Of a stretch of DNA of 64,000 nt, positions 33,088 through 42,209 are shown in pieces. Origin of the DNA: Bacilli bacterium (lineage in GTDB: Bacteria > Bacillota_I > Bacilli_A > RF39 > UBA660); the NCBI GenBank assembly GCA_017553685.1, contig JAFZKH010000001.1, positions 1-64,000 of the forward strand, read 5' to 3'. The position numbers and the translations under genes are program-made. Position 1 is the stretch's first letter; each line of letters opens with the position of its first letter. The notes under the pieces were generated by a model, which saw only the letters and a program-made list of their open reading frames with translations, was not told the origin of the DNA and did no database searches.

Positions 33088-34554
33088 ATGGGATATATTG
33101 CAATGATAGGTTTAGAGATGCACTGTGAAGCATCTGAAACTAATACTAAAGTATTTTCAGGAGCTAGAAATAGTTATTCAGTAACTCCAAATGAAAACAT
33201 TAGACCAGTAGATATGGCTTTTCCTGGAATACTTCCAGTAGTTAATAAAGAAGCTGTAAGAATGGCTTTAATGGCATCTATGGTTTTAAATTGTAAACAA
33301 CCAAAGTATATGTACTTTGAAAGAAAGAATTATTATTATCCAGATCTACCAAAGGGATATCAATTAACTCAAGAAACAAAACCTATTCCTGTTGGTATTT
33401 ATGGATATGTAGATTATGAATGTAATGGTGATACAAAAAGAGTAAGAGTTAATAACTTACACTTAGAAGAAGATGCTGCATCTTCTGATCACTTATATGA
33501 TACAACTATAATTGACTATAATAGAGCAGGTGTTCCATTATTGGAATTAGTTACAGAACCAGATTTTAGATCTGCTGATGAAGCAGTTGCTTTCCTAGAA
33601 CATATGAGAACTGTATATCAATATCTTGGTATTTCAGAAGCTGATTCTAAAAAAGGTCAAATTAGATGTGATGTAAACATATCTATTATGGATGAAAGTT
33701 TAGATCCAGAAGAACCTTCTAACTGGGGTACAAAAGTAGAAGTTAAAAATGTTAACTCTTTTGGTGGCGTTAGAGATTGTATTAATTATGAAATTAAAAG
33801 ACAAACTAAAGCTAAAGAAGAAGGAACATATGATACTGATGTAATCCAACAAACAAGAAGATGGGATGAAGAAAGTGGTACTACTATTGGTATGAGATCA
33901 AAAGTAGATGCTATAGATTATAAATATTTTGTTGAACCAAATATTCCTAAGTTTAAATTAACAGATGAATGGTTAGATGAAATTAGAAAATCTATTCCAG
34001 AACTTGCTTATGATAGAAAGAATAGATATATAAATGAATATGGTCTTTCTGAATATGATTCAAATATCTTAGTTAAAGAAAAGAAAATAAGTGATTTCTT
34101 TGAAGACACAGTTAAACTTGGAACTGATCCAAAAGAAGCTTGTAACTGGGTTAATGGTATGATTCTTTCATATTTAAATTACAACATGATTACAATAGAT
34201 GAATTTTATATGACTCCAGATATGCTTCATGATTTAATTAAGTTAATTGATGATAAAACTATTTCATCTAAACAAGGCAAAGAAGTATTTGCTAAATGTT
34301 TAGAAGAAAAGAAAGAACCAGTTTCTATTGTTAAAGATGAAGGTATGATGCAAATAACTGATGAATCATCTATAGAAGCTATAGTAGATGAAGTATTAGC
34401 AGAACAAGCAGAAGCTATTAAAACATATGATCCTGCTAATCCAAAAGCACTTGATTACTTTATAGGACAAGTAATGAAGAAAACTAGAGGTAAAGCTAAT
34501 CCATCAACTGCTTATAAGATGATGAAAGAAAAATTAGATAATATGACAAAATAG
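33088..34554 (+). CDS. gatB: Asp/Glu-tRNA amidotransferase subunit B
   Basis: This 488-residue GatB binds the misacylated tRNA, activates the side-chain carboxylate with ATP and transfers ammonia from GatA. It opens with the family signature 'MIGLEMHCE'. 'YYPDLPKGYQLTQ', 'LHLEEDAA', 'DYNRAGVPLLELVTEPD' and the C-terminal YqeY-like 'GQVMKKTRGKANP' region are all present. It is the last gene of the operon, closed by a strong hairpin whose stem starts at the stop codon. Confidence 0.95.
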   Translation: MGYIAMIGLEMHCEASETNTKVFSGARNSYSVTPNENIRPVDMAFPGILPVVNKEAVRMALMASMVLNCKQPKYMYFERKNYYYPDLPKGYQLTQETKPIPVGIYGYVDYECNGDTKRVRVNNLHLEEDAASSDHLYDTTIIDYNRAGVPLLELVTEPDFRSADEAVAFLEHMRTVYQYLGISEADSKKGQIRCDVNISIMDESLDPEEPSNWGTKVEVKNVNSFGGVRDCINYEIKRQTKAKEEGTYDTDVIQQTRRWDEESGTTIGMRSKVDAIDYKYFVEPNIPKFKLTDEWLDEIRKSIPELAYDRKNRYINEYGLSEYDSNILVKEKKISDFFEDTVKLGTDPKEACNWVNGMILSYLNYNMITIDEFYMTPDMLHDLIKLIDDKTISSKQGKEVFAKCLEEKKEPVSIVKDEGMMQITDESSIEAIVDEVLAEQAEAIKTYDPANPKALDYFIGQVMKKTRGKANPSTAYKMMKEKLDNMTK

Positions 34555-34577
34555 ACTAGTAAAAACTAGTCTTTTTT
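34553..34577 (+). terminator. Intrinsic terminator of the aspS-gatCAB operon
   Basis: AGACTAGT and ACTAGTCT form an 8-bp stem (34553-34560, 34565-34572), loop AAAA, then six T. Confidence 0.88.
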
Positions 34578-34585
34578 GTTATAAT
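34577..34585 (+). promoter_or_regulatory. Extended -10 promoter TGTTATAAT
   Basis: The hexamer is at 34580-34585. Its TG is the end of the terminator T tract, so the two elements touch. It drives the L,D-transpeptidase gene. Confidence 0.7.
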
Positions 34586-34611
34586 TTTTGTAGTAAAAAA
34601 GGGTGCGTATT

Positions 34612-35586
34612 ATGAATGATAATATAACAAGAGATGAGATTAATGGTATTATTAGTGAAAATAATAAGTTAAGAACTCTTATTAAAGTATTTATTATTGT
34701 TTTACTTGTTTTATTAATATTTCTATTCTATTTTAAGAAGAATATTGTAGACGTTAATTTTAAATTAAATGGATCTGATACAGTAGTTATAAATGTATTT
34801 GATGAATATAAAGAAGAAGGGGCTACAGCTGTTATTCATGGTGTTGATAAAACAAATGAAATAGTTATTAATTCTAAAAAAGTTAACACTAAGAAACTAG
34901 GAACTTATAAAGTAACATATAAACTTAAAATAGGTATATTAAATATATCTAAAAAATTAACTAGAAAAGTAGAAGTAGTAGATGTTTTAGCTCCTGAAAT
35001 AAATTTAGATATAGATACTATTTATTTAGATTTAAATGATTCATTTACTGTTCCTAAAGCTACTGCTACAGATAATTATGATGGTGATTTAACTAAGAAA
35101 ATAGAATCTACTAATAACATAGATGTTACTAAAGTAGGAGATTATAGTATTACATATGTAGTTAAAGATTCATCTAAAAATAAAGCTACTAAAGAAGTAA
35201 AAGTATTTGTTAGAGAACATAAAGATAATTGTAAGATAGTTATTAATATAGAAGAACAAAAACTAAGATATTATGAAAAGGGAGTAGTAGTATTTGAAAC
35301 TGATGTAGTTTCAGGACAAAATGGTAGAACTCCTAAAGGAACATATTCTATTCTTGATAAAACTAGAAATGCTACTTTAGCAGGAGATGACTATGAAACT
35401 GTTGTTAGATATTGGATGCCATTTATAGGTAGAAATTATGGTATTCATGATGCATCTTGGAGATCTAGATTTGGTGGTAATATATATAAAACAAATGGTT
35501 CACATGGATGTGTAAATGTATCACTTCAAGCAGCAAAAGAATTATATGATATGGTAGAAGTTGGTACTCCAGTTATTATTGAATAG
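34612..35586 (+). CDS. L,D-transpeptidase with Ig-like domains
   Basis: This 324-residue membrane-anchored enzyme has a membrane helix at about 22-42, two bacterial Ig-like (DUF5011-type) domains at about 48-125 and 127-203, and a YkuD catalytic domain at 208-324. The active site shows 'YGIHDA' with the conserved His and 'SHGCVN' with the nucleophilic Cys. YkuD enzymes form 3-3 cross-links in peptidoglycan or attach proteins to it. I chose ATG 34612 with AAGGGTG 6-7 bases upstream over an in-frame GTG at 34603. It is monocistronic. Confidence 0.9.
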   Translation: MNDNITRDEINGIISENNKLRTLIKVFIIVLLVLLIFLFYFKKNIVDVNFKLNGSDTVVINVFDEYKEEGATAVIHGVDKTNEIVINSKKVNTKKLGTYKVTYKLKIGILNISKKLTRKVEVVDVLAPEINLDIDTIYLDLNDSFTVPKATATDNYDGDLTKKIESTNNIDVTKVGDYSITYVVKDSSKNKATKEVKVFVREHKDNCKIVINIEEQKLRYYEKGVVVFETDVVSGQNGRTPKGTYSILDKTRNATLAGDDYETVVRYWMPFIGRNYGIHDASWRSRFGGNIYKTNGSHGCVNVSLQAAKELYDMVEVGTPVIIE

Positions 35587-35587
35587 A

Positions 35588-35612
35588 AGGCACTTTTATA
35601 AGTGCTTTTTTT
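35588..35612 (+). terminator. Intrinsic terminator
   Basis: GCACTT (35590-35595) pairs with AAGTGC (35600-35605), then T7. Confidence 0.8.
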
Positions 35613-35622
35613 AGTTATTTCC

Positions 35623-35651
35623 TTGTTTATTTTAGTAAAAAATGTTATACT
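35623..35651 (+). promoter_or_regulatory. Promoter of the DUF1292 cluster
   Basis: TTGTTT (35623-35628), 17-base spacer, TATACT (35646-35651) with TG extension. Confidence 0.6.
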
Positions 35652-35687
35652 AATTTATAGAATAAGAATTGAAAGGGGAGAAATAGT

Positions 35688-35945
35688 ATGAATAAGACAA
35701 TTACTATTACTAATGATAAAGGTCAAAAAGTAATTGCAGATATTGTTTCTATCGTTAATATTAGTTCTTTAGATAAAGAGTACATCATTTATACATTTAA
35801 TAAGAAAGATGAATCAGGAAATCTAAAAGATTATGTTTCTAGAATAAAAGAAGAAGATGGTAAATATATTCTAGAACAAATAGAAGATCCTGAGGAATGG
35901 AATAAAGTAAAAGAAATGATACTTAATTCTGTTAAGGAGGCTTAA
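35688..35945 (+). CDS. DUF1292 family protein
   Basis: This 85-residue soluble protein matches DUF1292: an N-terminal beta-rich half, 'EYIIYTFNKKDESG', 'YVSRIKEEDGKY' and the C-terminal 'EDPEEWNKVKEMI' helix. The family is widespread in Bacillota, often beside yrrK/ruvX, and has no established function. Here it heads a run of four genes instead. Strong GGGGAG site; the next gene starts after one base. Confidence 0.85.
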   Translation: MNKTITITNDKGQKVIADIVSIVNISSLDKEYIIYTFNKKDESGNLKDYVSRIKEEDGKYILEQIEDPEEWNKVKEMILNSVKEA

Positions 35946-35946
35946 T

Positions 35947-36462
35947 ATGAAAGAAGAGACTCCTAATAAGATATCTTGGACTAATCCATCTATTGGGGTT
36001 ACTAATAATAGCAGCTTAAATGAGAAATTAGACGAGAGTAATAAAGTAATAAATGATTTAAAAAATGAAATAAATGTATTACAAGATAGAATAACTAAAT
36101 TAACAAATGAAGAACCTACTATTTCTACTGAACCTAAAAAAGAAGAAGTAAGTATGGATTTACCTTTCGAATCTCCATTCACAGAGGCAGTAAGTACTCC
36201 TGAAGAAAAAAAAGATAATGCAGTAGAGGCTATACTTGAATCTGTTAAAGAAGAAGTAAAAGAAGAACCAAAAGAAGAAGTAAAATCAGATATGCCTACA
36301 TTCTCAGAATTATTAGAGGCAGAATCAAAAGTAGATAGATTATCTATTGTAGTTAATAGATATAATACAGATATAGAAGCTATTACTAAAGGAAAAGGAG
36401 CCAAGTTTATTTCTTTATCTGAAAATGAACATAAAAAGCTACAATCTGGAAAGATTAATTAA
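35947..36462 (+). CDS. Acidic coiled-coil hypothetical protein
   Basis: This 171-residue soluble, very acidic protein has a short coiled coil (about residues 24-52, 'LNEKLDESNKVINDLKNEI'), a long Glu/Lys/Pro/Thr-rich region that looks disordered (55-110) and a C-terminal helical block around 'LLEAESKVDRLSIVVNRYN'. I do not recognise a family. It lies 1 base after the DUF1292 gene and 13 bases before a membrane protein with a similar acidic segment, which hints at a shared complex (inference). Confidence 0.65.
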   Translation: MKEETPNKISWTNPSIGVTNNSSLNEKLDESNKVINDLKNEINVLQDRITKLTNEEPTISTEPKKEEVSMDLPFESPFTEAVSTPEEKKDNAVEAILESVKEEVKEEPKEEVKSDMPTFSELLEAESKVDRLSIVVNRYNTDIEAITKGKGAKFISLSENEHKKLQSGKIN

Positions 36463-36475
36463 TCAGAGGTGAATT

Positions 36476-37171
36476 ATGAAACTTAAAAAAAGAAATACTA
36501 AAAAAGAAGATTTAACTGATATAGTAGATAAGATTACTGAAAACTTTAATGAAGAATTAGATGAAGAAGTTAAAGAAGTAGAAGAATTTATACATGATGA
36601 AACTGAAGAAGTTGAAGTAACTGAAATAAAAAAAGAACCAGTTAAAGAAATCAAAAAGGAAAAGGAAGAACCAATGAAAAGAAGAACTAGAAAGAAATTT
36701 AAAATAGATTTATCAATAATTATTTTTATAGCAGTTTTATTATTAGCAGCAGGTATAGTTATATTCTTAACTGTTGGTAATGGTGGAAGTAAATATGGTG
36801 AAAGACTTAAAGGTATTGAAAAGATTTCATTTACTAAGAAAGATAAAAATAAATTAATTGATGAAATTAAAAAGAATGAAAATGTTACTAGTGCTTCATT
36901 AGATATTCAAGGTAAAATACTTTATGTTATGTTTAATGTTAAAGAAGAAGTATCTTTAGATGATGCAAAGAATATAGCTAATGAATCATTAAATAATTTA
37001 AGTGATGCTGTTAAAGGTTACTATGATGTTAATTATTTAATTACTAAGAAAGATGAAAAAGGAACTGAAGAAACAAAACTAGATGAAAATGGAGATGAAA
37101 AGAAAATTATTCATAAAGAATTTCCAATTTCAGGATATAAGAGAAAAACATCTGACCATATAGTTTGGTAA
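36476..37171 (+). CDS. Single-pass membrane protein, unknown family
   Basis: This 231-residue protein has an acidic, presumably cytoplasmic N-terminal region (1-75) ending in a basic cluster, one membrane helix (about 80-102) and an outward domain of about 130 residues with alternating strands and helices. Its 'IDEIKKNENVTSASLDIQGKIL' segment resembles small alpha-beta folds, but I cannot name a family. There is no signal cleavage site. The GAGGTGA site precedes the ATG; the diguanylate cyclase-like gene follows after 14 bases. Confidence 0.65.
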   Translation: MKLKKRNTKKEDLTDIVDKITENFNEELDEEVKEVEEFIHDETEEVEVTEIKKEPVKEIKKEKEEPMKRRTRKKFKIDLSIIIFIAVLLLAAGIVIFLTVGNGGSKYGERLKGIEKISFTKKDKNKLIDEIKKNENVTSASLDIQGKILYVMFNVKEEVSLDDAKNIANESLNNLSDAVKGYYDVNYLITKKDEKGTEETKLDENGDEKKIIHKEFPISGYKRKTSDHIVW

Positions 37172-37185
37172 TATAGGAGAAATAT

Positions 37186-39252
37186 ATGAAAAGAAAGAAA
37201 AATTTAAAAAGAAAGAGAATAATAGTAGTATTATCCGTTATAGTAGCAATATTACTGATAGGACTTATTATTTTCTTTGTTAATAGAAATAATAAGAATA
37301 ATGGAGTATTCTCAGTATTAGAACAAAGATGGATAGAAAAGAATTCATCAGAGGTAGTAGATATTTCAGTTTTAAATGATGTTCCTATCTTTGGTTATGA
37401 AGGATCTGGAGTATTCTTTGATTTTATGGAAGACTTTAGTGATGAAACTGGTATCAAGTTTAATATGATTCCATATAGAGTAGATATTCCTGAAGGTTTA
37501 AAAGATTATGCATTTATTACAAGTAATAATACAAGAGTAGGAGAAAATGAAGTTTTATTCTATACGGATAACTATGTTTTAATTAGTAAAGATAATACAA
37601 GTATTAAGAATTTATCTAATTTAAATAATGCTACTATTGGTGTACTTGATACTGATTTAAACAAAGTTAAAGATTATTTAGATGATAATTCAAGTGTTAT
37701 TTATAATACATATAATAATATTGATTCTTTAGTAGAAGCTATGAATAATAATGGTATTTTATATGCTATTATTCCAAAAACACAAAATATTAGTTATATA
37801 TTTAAAAATAACTATTATATAGCTTATAACTTTAATGAACTTGTTACTAACTATAACCTAGTTATTAATGGTAGTGATAAAACATTAAATAAGATTATTT
37901 CTAAGTATTATACTAGATGGAAGAAAGATAAATTAAGTAAAGCATATAATACAAGACTTCTTACTGAATACTTTGAGGATAAGAGTGTAGATGATGCTTC
38001 TATAGCTAATTTCTCTGGTAAAGAATATGTTTATGGTTATGTTAAAAACTTACCATATGATTCAAAAATAAATGATGATTTCATTGGATACAATAGTCAA
38101 GTATTAGATGAATTCGCTGAAAGTATGAATATTACTTTCAAGATTAAAGAATATAATTCAGTTAAAGAATTAGTTAAAAATATGAATGAAGGAAAAGTTG
38201 ATATAGTATTTGATTATTATGATTTTTCTGATTTAACTGAAGAGTATGATACAACATCTATTATGTTTGATACTAAAGTAGTAGCTTTATCATCAATTAA
38301 TGATGTTAATACTATAGTTCCATCACTTAAATCTCTTAAAAATAGTGATGTAATTATGTTAGAAGATAAATTATCTAATTACTTTAAAAATACAGTGGGA
38401 GCTAATCCTAAAACATATAAGAAAGTTGGATCATTATTTAATGCTATTGATGATGATAGTTTAATTATTCTAGATTACAATGTTTATAATTATTATAGAA
38501 ACTCTAAGTTGGATGATTATAAAGTTATATTTGAAACTAGAGTAGAAGGTGTTGATTATGATTATTTAATTCTTAATAACTCTGAAAATAGAGCATTTAA
38601 TGGATTATTTAAGTTCTATATATCTTCTATTAACCAAGATATATATATGTCTAGAGCAATGCTTAAATTAAGTAAAGATAGTAAAAAATTAGATCTTACT
38701 TTAGTTTATATTTTAATTGGTTTAGGAGTTCTATTAGTTATTGGACTTATATATTTAAGATATAAGAGTGGTAGATATAAAATTACTAAAACAGATAGAT
38801 TAAAATATGTTGATAGTTTAACATCTCTAAAGAATAGACATTATTTAAATAAAAACTATGAAAAATGGCAACAAAATAAGATTTATCCACAAGCAATTAT
38901 AATGGTTGATGTTAATAAGATTGGTCATATTAATGATGTATATGGTCACCAAGAAGGTGATAATACTATTAAGAAAGCTGCTAATGTTTTAATTAATAAT
39001 CAATTAGAACAAAGTGATATAGTTAGAACTAATGGTGATGAATTCTTAATTTATATGGTTGGATATGCTGAAAATAAAGTAATTGCATATATTAGAAAAC
39101 TTCATAAAGAATTTAAGAATCTACCATATGGTTATGGTGCTACTTTAGGTTATAGTATGATTGAAGATGATGTTAAAACTATTGATGATGCTATAAATGA
39201 AGCAGTATTAGAAGTTAAAACAAATAAAGAAATGAATATAGAGGAAAAATAA
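37186..39252 (+). CDS. GGDEF receptor with two extracellular solute-binding-like domains
   Basis: This 688-residue receptor has an N-terminal membrane helix (about 12-30), two tandem periplasmic-binding-protein-like domains outside (about 38-250 and 265-490), a second helix (about 505-525) and a cytoplasmic GGDEF domain (about 540-680). The GGDEF domain has 'LTSLKNRHYL', the metal-binding Asp in 'MVDVNKIGHINDVYGH' and a signature reading NGDEF near residue 614. The catalytic Asp-Glu is kept, so cyclic di-GMP synthesis is plausible; no RxxD inhibitory site is visible. It probably links an external ligand to c-di-GMP. No EAL protein is in the window. Confidence 0.85.
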   Translation: MKRKKNLKRKRIIVVLSVIVAILLIGLIIFFVNRNNKNNGVFSVLEQRWIEKNSSEVVDISVLNDVPIFGYEGSGVFFDFMEDFSDETGIKFNMIPYRVDIPEGLKDYAFITSNNTRVGENEVLFYTDNYVLISKDNTSIKNLSNLNNATIGVLDTDLNKVKDYLDDNSSVIYNTYNNIDSLVEAMNNNGILYAIIPKTQNISYIFKNNYYIAYNFNELVTNYNLVINGSDKTLNKIISKYYTRWKKDKLSKAYNTRLLTEYFEDKSVDDASIANFSGKEYVYGYVKNLPYDSKINDDFIGYNSQVLDEFAESMNITFKIKEYNSVKELVKNMNEGKVDIVFDYYDFSDLTEEYDTTSIMFDTKVVALSSINDVNTIVPSLKSLKNSDVIMLEDKLSNYFKNTVGANPKTYKKVGSLFNAIDDDSLIILDYNVYNYYRNSKLDDYKVIFETRVEGVDYDYLILNNSENRAFNGLFKFYISSINQDIYMSRAMLKLSKDSKKLDLTLVYILIGLGVLLVIGLIYLRYKSGRYKITKTDRLKYVDSLTSLKNRHYLNKNYEKWQQNKIYPQAIIMVDVNKIGHINDVYGHQEGDNTIKKAANVLINNQLEQSDIVRTNGDEFLIYMVGYAENKVIAYIRKLHKEFKNLPYGYGATLGYSMIEDDVKTIDDAINEAVLEVKTNKEMNIEEK

Positions 39253-39264
39253 TAGGTGTCATAA

Positions 39265-40122
39265 ATGAAAAATAAAATTCAAAATTTTAAAAAATTTTGT
39301 TTAGATATTTTTAAGCTTATGAGAAAGCCGGTTGTTTCAGTTTTATCTGGAAACCTTGCTTTCTTTTTCCTGCTTTCAGCAATTCCAATTATTCTTTTAA
39401 TAGGAATAGCTGCTAATACATTTTCTTTTTCAATAGAAAGTTTTATTAGTTTCTTACAACAATCTCTTCCTGCAAGTACAAGTGAACTTGTTATTCCATT
39501 ATTCTCAGGAAGAGCATTAAATATAAATATAGTATTATTATTAATATGTGCTTTATATTTAATATCATGTGGTACTAATTCAATTATTATGGTAGCTTCT
39601 AATGTATATGATATTAAAACAAATGCATATAAAAACTATATTAAATCATTTTTAATAACAATACTATTATTCTTCTTATTTATATTCTTAATAATAGTTT
39701 TAATAGTAGGTAGTAAGTTCTTACTTATATTATCAGAACTTCCAAATATGCATATAATATCGGATAATAGTGTTAAGATATTTAATTTCTTAAAATGGCC
39801 AGTATCAATAATAGTTATATATTTCACATTAAAAATAATATATGTTTTAACACCTAATAAATCTATTAGTTTTAAGAGTGTTACTAAAGGATCATTATTT
39901 ACTACAGTATTTTGGGTTATATTTACTGCAATATACTCTTTATATTCAATGAATATATCTCCATATACAACATATTTTGGAAGTGCTGCTTCTATAGTAG
40001 TATTAATGATTTGGATTTATTTCATGGCATATATATTTGTTATTGGTATGATTATAAATGCTGTTGAAGAACAGAATAATTATGTTGATTTAGAAAAGAC
40101 ATTAACAAGTATAATTAAATAA
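39265..40122 (+). CDS. YihY/BrkB family membrane protein
   Basis: This 285-residue integral membrane protein has about six helices. The family pattern is clear: 'LAFFFLLSAIPIILLIG' near the start, a conserved first loop, and 'YTTYFGSAASIVVLMIWIYF' near the end. Once called ribonuclease BN, YihY proteins are now treated as transporters or flippases of unknown substrate. It follows the GGDEF gene by 12 bases and ends at a terminator, so it is probably the last gene of that operon. Confidence 0.9.
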   Translation: MKNKIQNFKKFCLDIFKLMRKPVVSVLSGNLAFFFLLSAIPIILLIGIAANTFSFSIESFISFLQQSLPASTSELVIPLFSGRALNINIVLLLICALYLISCGTNSIIMVASNVYDIKTNAYKNYIKSFLITILLFFLFIFLIIVLIVGSKFLLILSELPNMHIISDNSVKIFNFLKWPVSIIVIYFTLKIIYVLTPNKSISFKSVTKGSLFTTVFWVIFTAIYSLYSMNISPYTTYFGSAASIVVLMIWIYFMAYIFVIGMIINAVEEQNNYVDLEKTLTSIIK

Positions 40123-40123
40123 T

Positions 40124-40149
40124 AAAAGAAGGAGTAATCCTTCTTTTTA
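40124..40149 (+). terminator. Intrinsic terminator
   Basis: AAAGAAGGA (40125-40133) pairs with TCCTTCTTT (40138-40146) and runs into T residues. Confidence 0.85.
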
Positions 40150-40199
40150 CATTTTTATGTAAATCCTTAGTTCATAGAGAAAAAAATGAATAAAAAATA

Positions 40200-40208
40200 T
40201 GGTATAAT
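40200..40208 (+). promoter_or_regulatory. Extended -10 promoter TGGTATAAT
   Basis: The hexamer is at 40203-40208, serving the glucosaminidase/cohesin-like pair. Confidence 0.65.
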
Positions 40209-40235
40209 TACTATGTAGAATGCGAGGTGTCGATT

Positions 40236-42200
40236 ATGAAAAAGATTAGTAAAATAATTATGACTTTAATTATTGTTTTTTCTATGTTTACGCCTGCTAT
40301 AAATAGTATTCAAGCATTAGATACTACATATACTTATGCTTATATAGATGCTACTGATTTAAGTGTTAGAGAAGGTCCTGGTACAAATTATGCCAGAATA
40401 AAACACGATGAAGGTAGAGATATTTATCTTGATAGACCAAGAGCAGTAGAAGTAATAGGTACTTCAGGAGAATGGTCAAAAATTAGATTTAATTATTGGG
40501 GATTTACTTATGAAGGATATGTTTATACTAGATATTTAGGTTCTAAGTATACTCATACAATAGATCAAAACTATGCTAATACATTAAGGGCAAAAGGATT
40601 CCCAGAATCATATGTTGAAAAGTTCGTTAAATTACATGCTCAACATCCAAATTGGAACTTTGAAGTATCTAAAACTAATATGACTTTAGATCAAGCAGTA
40701 GATGGTGAATATTCACCAATTAATAAGAATTTAATTAGTACATCTAATAAATCACAATTATCTACTGATCCAGGAGCATATTCAAATGGAGTATATACTC
40801 AATTTGAACCTGGTTGGTATGCACCAAATAAAGCAACATTAAAATATTATCTGGATCCAAGAAATTTCTTAGATGATAATTCTATATTTATGTTTGAACA
40901 ATTATCATTTAGTGAAACTCAAAATGCTAATGTTGTTCAAAATATATTAAATGGTTCATTTATGTCAGGCACATATGAATATAATGGTACTCAAAAATCA
41001 TATGCTGAGACATTTGTTGAAGCAGGTAGAACTTATGGAGTAAGTCCTGTTCATTTAGCTGCTAGAGTATTACAAGAACAAGGTAATAAGGGATCTGCTA
41101 CTACTGAGATGGATGGTGGAGACGGAAAGAAATATTATAACTACTTTAACTTTGGAGCATCTGGTTCTACACTAAAACAAATAGTAGCAGGAGCTCTTAG
41201 TTATGCTAAAAATAGAAACTGGGATAGTCCTTATGCTTCTATTATGGGAGGAGCTTCTGGTATTGCTAATGGTTATATAACTAGTGGTCAAGATACTATA
41301 TTCTATGAAAAATTTAATTTAGTAGGATCTTCAGTTTATTGGCATCAATATATGGCTAATATTCAAGCACCATATAAAGAAAGTTATACAACTTATACTT
41401 CATATTGGAAAGCAGGTTTAATGGATTTACAATTTACATTTAAAATACCTGTATATTCTGATATGGGTGCAGGTACAGTTATTCCTACAAAGAGTAATAA
41501 TGCTAATTTAAAGAGTTTAACTACAAATACAGGTAATTTATATCCAGCATTTGATTCATCAATTACAGAATATACACTTGAAGTATCTAGTAAAACTACT
41601 AGTGTAACTATTAATGCTGAAAAAGATCATGATAAAGCAAAAGTAGAAGGAACTGGCAGTGTTAATTTAACTTCTGATGAAGTATCTAAAGAAATAAAAG
41701 TAACAGCTGAAGATGGTACTGAAAAGAAATATACTATAACTATTAAGAGAAAAAAATCTAATGAAGAAACAGTAGAAGATGTATTAACATTCTCTGGATA
41801 TAATACTAATGAAAATAACATATCTGGAATTAATATAGGTTCATCAATTACTTATATTATTAATAATATAAATGCTAATTCTTCATCACCAATTGTAAAA
41901 ATATATGATGCATCAAATCATGAAATAACTAGTGGTGTTATGTCTACTGGTCAAAAATTATCTATTACTGTTAATGGAGAAGAAAAAACATATGATGTAA
42001 TTATATATGGTGATACTAATGGTGATGGAAAAATAAGTGCACAAGATTTTGCAAAAGTAAAATCACATTTACTTGGTGCAACATTATTAACAGGTGATTA
42101 TTTAAAAGCATCTGATACTAATCATGATAATAAAATAAGTGCACAAGACTTTGCTAAAATAAAATCACATTTATTAGGTGCTAGTCAATTACAACAATAG
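40236..42200 (+). CDS. Secreted glucosaminidase with SH3 and dockerin domains
   Basis: This 654-residue secreted peptidoglycan hydrolase has a signal peptide (1-28), an SH3-like domain (about 30-105, 'LSVREGPGTNYARI'), an N-acetylglucosaminidase domain (about 210-400) with the likely catalytic Glu in 'ARVLQEQGNKG', a cadherin-like beta-sandwich (about 422-507) and a C-terminal type I dockerin (about 590-654). The dockerin has two calcium loops, 'DTNGDGKISAQDFAKVKSHLLG' (split as DTNGDGKIS and DFAKVKSHLLG) and 'DTNHDNKISAQDFAKIK'. Dockerins bind cohesins; the next gene encodes a possible partner. ATG 40236 has GAGGTG upstream; GTG 40227 overlaps that site. Confidence 0.88.
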   Translation: MKKISKIIMTLIIVFSMFTPAINSIQALDTTYTYAYIDATDLSVREGPGTNYARIKHDEGRDIYLDRPRAVEVIGTSGEWSKIRFNYWGFTYEGYVYTRYLGSKYTHTIDQNYANTLRAKGFPESYVEKFVKLHAQHPNWNFEVSKTNMTLDQAVDGEYSPINKNLISTSNKSQLSTDPGAYSNGVYTQFEPGWYAPNKATLKYYLDPRNFLDDNSIFMFEQLSFSETQNANVVQNILNGSFMSGTYEYNGTQKSYAETFVEAGRTYGVSPVHLAARVLQEQGNKGSATTEMDGGDGKKYYNYFNFGASGSTLKQIVAGALSYAKNRNWDSPYASIMGGASGIANGYITSGQDTIFYEKFNLVGSSVYWHQYMANIQAPYKESYTTYTSYWKAGLMDLQFTFKIPVYSDMGAGTVIPTKSNNANLKSLTTNTGNLYPAFDSSITEYTLEVSSKTTSVTINAEKDHDKAKVEGTGSVNLTSDEVSKEIKVTAEDGTEKKYTITIKRKKSNEETVEDVLTFSGYNTNENNISGINIGSSITYIINNINANSSSPIVKIYDASNHEITSGVMSTGQKLSITVNGEEKTYDVIIYGDTNGDGKISAQDFAKVKSHLLGATLLTGDYLKASDTNHDNKISAQDFAKIKSHLLGASQLQQ

Positions 42201-42209
42201 GAGGAATAT

